Positions 61,513-64,000 of a stretch of 64,000 bases of DNA are shown one piece after another. The notes beneath the pieces are model-generated. The model had not been told where the DNA came from. It searched no databases and was given only the letters and a program-made list of their open reading frames with translations. A program made the position numbers and the translations under genes. The DNA is from Acetobacter indonesiensis (GTDB lineage: Bacteria; Pseudomonadota; Alphaproteobacteria; Acetobacterales; Acetobacteraceae), in assembly GCF_000963945.1 (NCBI RefSeq), contig NZ_BAMW01000045.1, positions 62,001 to 126,000 on the forward strand, given 5' to 3'. Numbering within the stretch: position 1 is the stretch's first letter; each line of letters begins with the position of its first letter.

Positions 61513-63498
61513 TTGCGTAATATTCTCATTTCCTGCATTCGTGCTTATCTAGGCTTCACGTTACGGACCACGCGCTGGACGCTTACTGTGGAGCCTGAGG
61601 CCCGGAAGCTGTTGACTGTGCAGGATGGCCATCCAGCCATTGTGGCCTTTTGGCACGAAGTGTTGCCTTTAACCCCAGCATTATGGTGGTGGGCGGAGCC
61701 TCAAAACCCTAGTTTACGGCTCAATGTTCTTATCAGCAAAAATCGGGATGGCAGACTGATAGCAGATGTCGTTTCACGGTGGCGTATATGGTCGATAGCA
61801 GGGTCTTCTGACGCACGCGGTAAGAACAAAGGTGGTGCAGCTGCTGTTCGGCGTATGCGCGCAAAACTGCGTGCGGGTGAACTTGTTGCGATTACGCCTG
61901 ATGGCCCCAGAGGCCCCCGCAGAGAAGCGCAGCAAGGTGCCGTTGCTTTAGCCAAAATGGTTAAGATGCCGGTGGTTCCGATAGGGGCTGCGTGTTCAGG
62001 CATCCGATTGAAGTCTTGGGATAGAATGATTTTCCCGCTTCCTTTCGGTAAGGGTGAATTTGTCTGTGGCGCTCCGGTGTCTGCCCTTATGTCCGCAGAT
62101 ATTCCGATTGAGGAAGCCGCCGCCCAACTCTCTGACGCCATTACCAAAACTATGGATGCTGCTGAAAATGCGCTCTCTGAAAACTCAAATTCAATAAGAT
62201 CTGCGCAAGAGACGGCTTTCTTCAAAACTCTTGATTTAAAACCGTCACGCATATGGGCGGGAACGTCGTCTTTCTTGGCACCAGTCCTTCCTTTTTTTCT
62301 GCGCTGGCGTCAGACCAGAGGGAAAGAAAACCCTGTTCGTGTTCGCGAGAAAATGGGCTTTGCATCGCTTGCTCGTCCCGCAGGGCCTCTTATCTGGTTT
62401 CATGCGGCCAGTGTTGGAGAAGTCATTTCCATTCTTCCCTTGGTCGAACAGTGTCAGGAAGACAATCGTTCTGTCACGGTGCTTATTACAACCGGCACAC
62501 TGACTGCGGCGCAAACTGTGGCGCAACGGCTGCAGACACCGCGAGTGCTTCACCAGTTTCTGCCGTTAGATGTGCCGCGTTGGGGAAAAAGGTTTCTTGA
62601 GCACTGGCAGCCACAAGCCGCTGTATTTACAGAAAGTGAGCTCTGGCCCAACCTTATAGGCCTTTGTCACAGGCGCAACTTGCCCGTCATGTTAGTAAAT
62701 GGGCGAATGTCAGCGTCTTCCTTGGCGGGCTGGCAGCGTGTGCCGCAGATTGCGCGCCGGATGCTGGAGCGTTTTGCATGGGTTGCTCCGCGCACCCAAG
62801 AAGATGCAGAACGTTTTGCGTTATTGGGTGCACGTACCATTTTGCCAGCGGGTGATATTAAGACAGCCGCTGCGGCGTTGCCGGTTGATCAGGCTATGTT
62901 GGACACCCTACGCACAAAACTGGCGGGGCGTTCGATTTTTCTCGCTGCGAGCACGCATGAAGGGGAAGAGGAAAAAATCCGGCAAACAGTTGAAAATCTG
63001 TCTGCTGATTATCCAGAAATATTAACGATTATTGTACCGCGCCACCCAGAGCGAGGTCATGCCATTGCTCAATTTTTCCCGCACGCTGCGCAGCGATCAC
63101 AAGGACAGTTTCCAACAGGGAAAGACACAGTCTGGATATGTGACACGCTGGGAGAACTTGGCCTGTTTTATCGGCTGGCGGACTATGTGTTTATCGGAAA
63201 TAGTTTGCCGGGTGTAAAAGGCGGAGGCGGAGGCCATAATCCTTTCGAGCCTGCCCGTCTGCACTGTGCCATCTCAACCGGTCCTTTAACGCAGAATTTT
63301 ACAGATGCTTTCGCGCTTTTGGGGCCGAGCGTTGCAACAGTTACGAATGGGAATGAATTGGCAGCTTGGGTAAAGCGTATGCACACAAATACGGACCTTA
63401 AGCATGATGCAATGGACCATGCAAAAAAGGCAGCCTCTGTCAGCATGCAGCTTATTGTCACTCTGGCTGCACGTATTCTTCATGCGTTAAAAACATGA
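61513..63498 (+). CDS. waaA: Fusion: DUF374 acyltransferase domain + Kdo transferase WaaA
   Basis: 661 residues in one uninterrupted frame. N-terminal part (about 1-215) is a lysophospholipid-acyltransferase-like DUF374 domain: VAFWHEVLPLTPALWWW, SKNRDGRLIADVVSRW and TPDGPRGPRREAQQGAVALA. A short linker leads to Kdo transferase (about 250-661): IWFHAASVGEVISILPLVEQ with the catalytic Glu, VFTESELWPNLIGL, VLVNGRMS-like MLVNGRMSASSLAGW, and GGGGGHNPFEPARLHC, which binds the CMP-Kdo nucleotide. WaaA adds Kdo to lipid IVA at the inner membrane. TTG start at 61513, no in-frame ATG near. The last bases overlap lpxK. Confidence 0.9.
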   Translation: MRNILISCIRAYLGFTLRTTRWTLTVEPEARKLLTVQDGHPAIVAFWHEVLPLTPALWWWAEPQNPSLRLNVLISKNRDGRLIADVVSRWRIWSIAGSSDARGKNKGGAAAVRRMRAKLRAGELVAITPDGPRGPRREAQQGAVALAKMVKMPVVPIGAACSGIRLKSWDRMIFPLPFGKGEFVCGAPVSALMSADIPIEEAAAQLSDAITKTMDAAENALSENSNSIRSAQETAFFKTLDLKPSRIWAGTSSFLAPVLPFFLRWRQTRGKENPVRVREKMGFASLARPAGPLIWFHAASVGEVISILPLVEQCQEDNRSVTVLITTGTLTAAQTVAQRLQTPRVLHQFLPLDVPRWGKRFLEHWQPQAAVFTESELWPNLIGLCHRRNLPVMLVNGRMSASSLAGWQRVPQIARRMLERFAWVAPRTQEDAERFALLGARTILPAGDIKTAAAALPVDQAMLDTLRTKLAGRSIFLAASTHEGEEEKIRQTVENLSADYPEILTIIVPRHPERGHAIAQFFPHAAQRSQGQFPTGKDTVWICDTLGELGLFYRLADYVFIGNSLPGVKGGGGGHNPFEPARLHCAISTGPLTQNFTDAFALLGPSVATVTNGNELAAWVKRMHTNTDLKHDAMDHAKKAASVSMQLIVTLAARILHALKT

Positions 63499-64000
63499 TG
63501 TATGCTCCTCGCTTCTGGCAAAATTCAAACGTAACAGTTCTTTCGCAACTTTTGGCTCCTGCTTCGGCTTTTGTGGCGTTCTGCGCTGCCAGACGTCAGA
63601 AACAGAGTGGCTGGAAAGCACCCGTGCCCGTTCTATGCTGCGGCAATATAACCGTTGGCGGCACAGGAAAAACGACGGTAGCACTCGATATAATCCAGCG
63701 ACTGCAAAAAAGGGGTGTTGCAGTCCATGCTCTTATTCGTGGCTACGGGGGAAACGTTAAAAATACGACGCGGGTCGATACAGCCAGGCATACCGCACAG
63801 GATGTGGGCGATGAAGCCCTTTTGCTGGCAGCCAAATGCCTCACATGGGTAGGTGGAGACCGCGTTGCTTCTGCTAAAGCAGCAATACAAGCTGGAGCAC
63901 AATTTCTGGTTATGGATGACGGGTTTCAGAACCCGGGTTTGTCTAAAGACGTTTCTCTGGTGATTATAGATGGAGCCGTAGGGTTGGGAAATGGCTCTGT
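63495..64000 (+). CDS. lpxK: Tetraacyldisaccharide 4'-kinase LpxK (5' part)
   Basis: Phosphorylates the lipid A disaccharide at 4'. Starts ATG 63495 (or 63498) overlapping the waaA stop by 4 bases and runs off the right edge; about 168 residues are visible. MMYAPRFWQNSNVTVLSQLL at the start, P-loop GNITVGGTGKTTVALDII (residues about 50-67), VHALIRGYGGNVKN, QDVGDEALLLAAK and VMDDGFQNPGLSKDVSLVII are the LpxK signatures (Walker B-like DDGFQ). Confidence 0.95.
   Translation, partial: MMYAPRFWQNSNVTVLSQLLAPASAFVAFCAARRQKQSGWKAPVPVLCCGNITVGGTGKTTVALDIIQRLQKRGVAVHALIRGYGGNVKNTTRVDTARHTAQDVGDEALLLAAKCLTWVGGDRVASAKAAIQAGAQFLVMDDGFQNPGLSKDVSLVIIDGAVGLGNGS

Noticed and set aside
1..64000. CRISPR array, prophage, transposon or toxin-antitoxin module
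   Set aside because: No regularly spaced repeats, transposase, integrase, phage structural gene or paired small toxin/antitoxin frames were seen on either strand.

Overview
The window is a chromosomal stretch, about mid-50s % GC by eye, from an alphaproteobacterium. Acetobacteraceae (an acetic acid bacterium such as Acetobacter or a relative) is the most likely family. The pointers are aerobic-type cobaltochelatase subunits CobS and CobT, ubiquinone and malate:quinone oxidoreductase metabolism, the alphaproteobacterial DUF4167, DUF1178 and DUF2849 families, a fused CysN-CysC, the short FeS-type CysH and a CX14CX2C-type QueE. The genus is inferred and not proven. Coding density is high, most genes are housekeeping, and I saw no phage, insertion sequence, CRISPR array or plasmid gene.

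Layout, left to right. 1-5.8 kb: 3' part of mfd, a strong bidirectional terminator, an exported protein of unknown function, then an SBF-type transporter coupled to a PLP decarboxylase. 5.8-9.5 kb (minus strand): a J-domain protein, cobS and cobT, divergent from bolA and a LolA-like lipoprotein. 10.4-18.2 kb: lipB, tRNA-Leu, galU, moaA, a BioC/NDUFAF5-like methyltransferase divergent from comF-grxC-DUF1178-DUF2147, and a secreted beta-propeller lactonase. 18.2-28.7 kb: ubiG, then lysC-flavin oxidoreductase-rodZ-ispG-hisS-prfA as a dense run, an inverted small secreted-protein gene, prmC and a DUF4167 gene. 28.7-34 kb: tRNA-Met, a lone mlaD, uppP, an amino-acid permease, and a DedA / membrane-anchored ATP-grasp pair.

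34-42 kb is a tightly packed run: mltB-rlpA-dacA (peptidoglycan), tmk-holB (DNA replication), metG, tatD and an MBL-fold hydrolase. 42-48 kb: a tandem universal stress protein, pdxH, fabI-aroC, osmC and mqo. 48-51 kb (minus strand): bioB-queE-queC-queD, joining biotin and 7-deazaguanine synthesis. 51.5-61.5 kb is an assimilatory sulfate block: cysH, cysD, cysNC, the transporter cysTWA without a binding protein, then DUF2849-cysI-DUF934. It covers sulfate uptake, activation, reduction to sulfite and reduction to sulfide, but the sulfite reductase electron donor, the periplasmic sulfate-binding protein and siroheme synthase are not encoded here. The window ends in lipid A / Kdo genes: an acyltransferase-WaaA fusion overlapping lpxK, which runs off the right edge.

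The least explained parts are the DedA/ATP-grasp pair, the DUF374-WaaA fusion, the transporter-decarboxylase pair, the inverted repeats between cysNC and cysT, and a gene-free stretch of about 0.6 kb before cysH.
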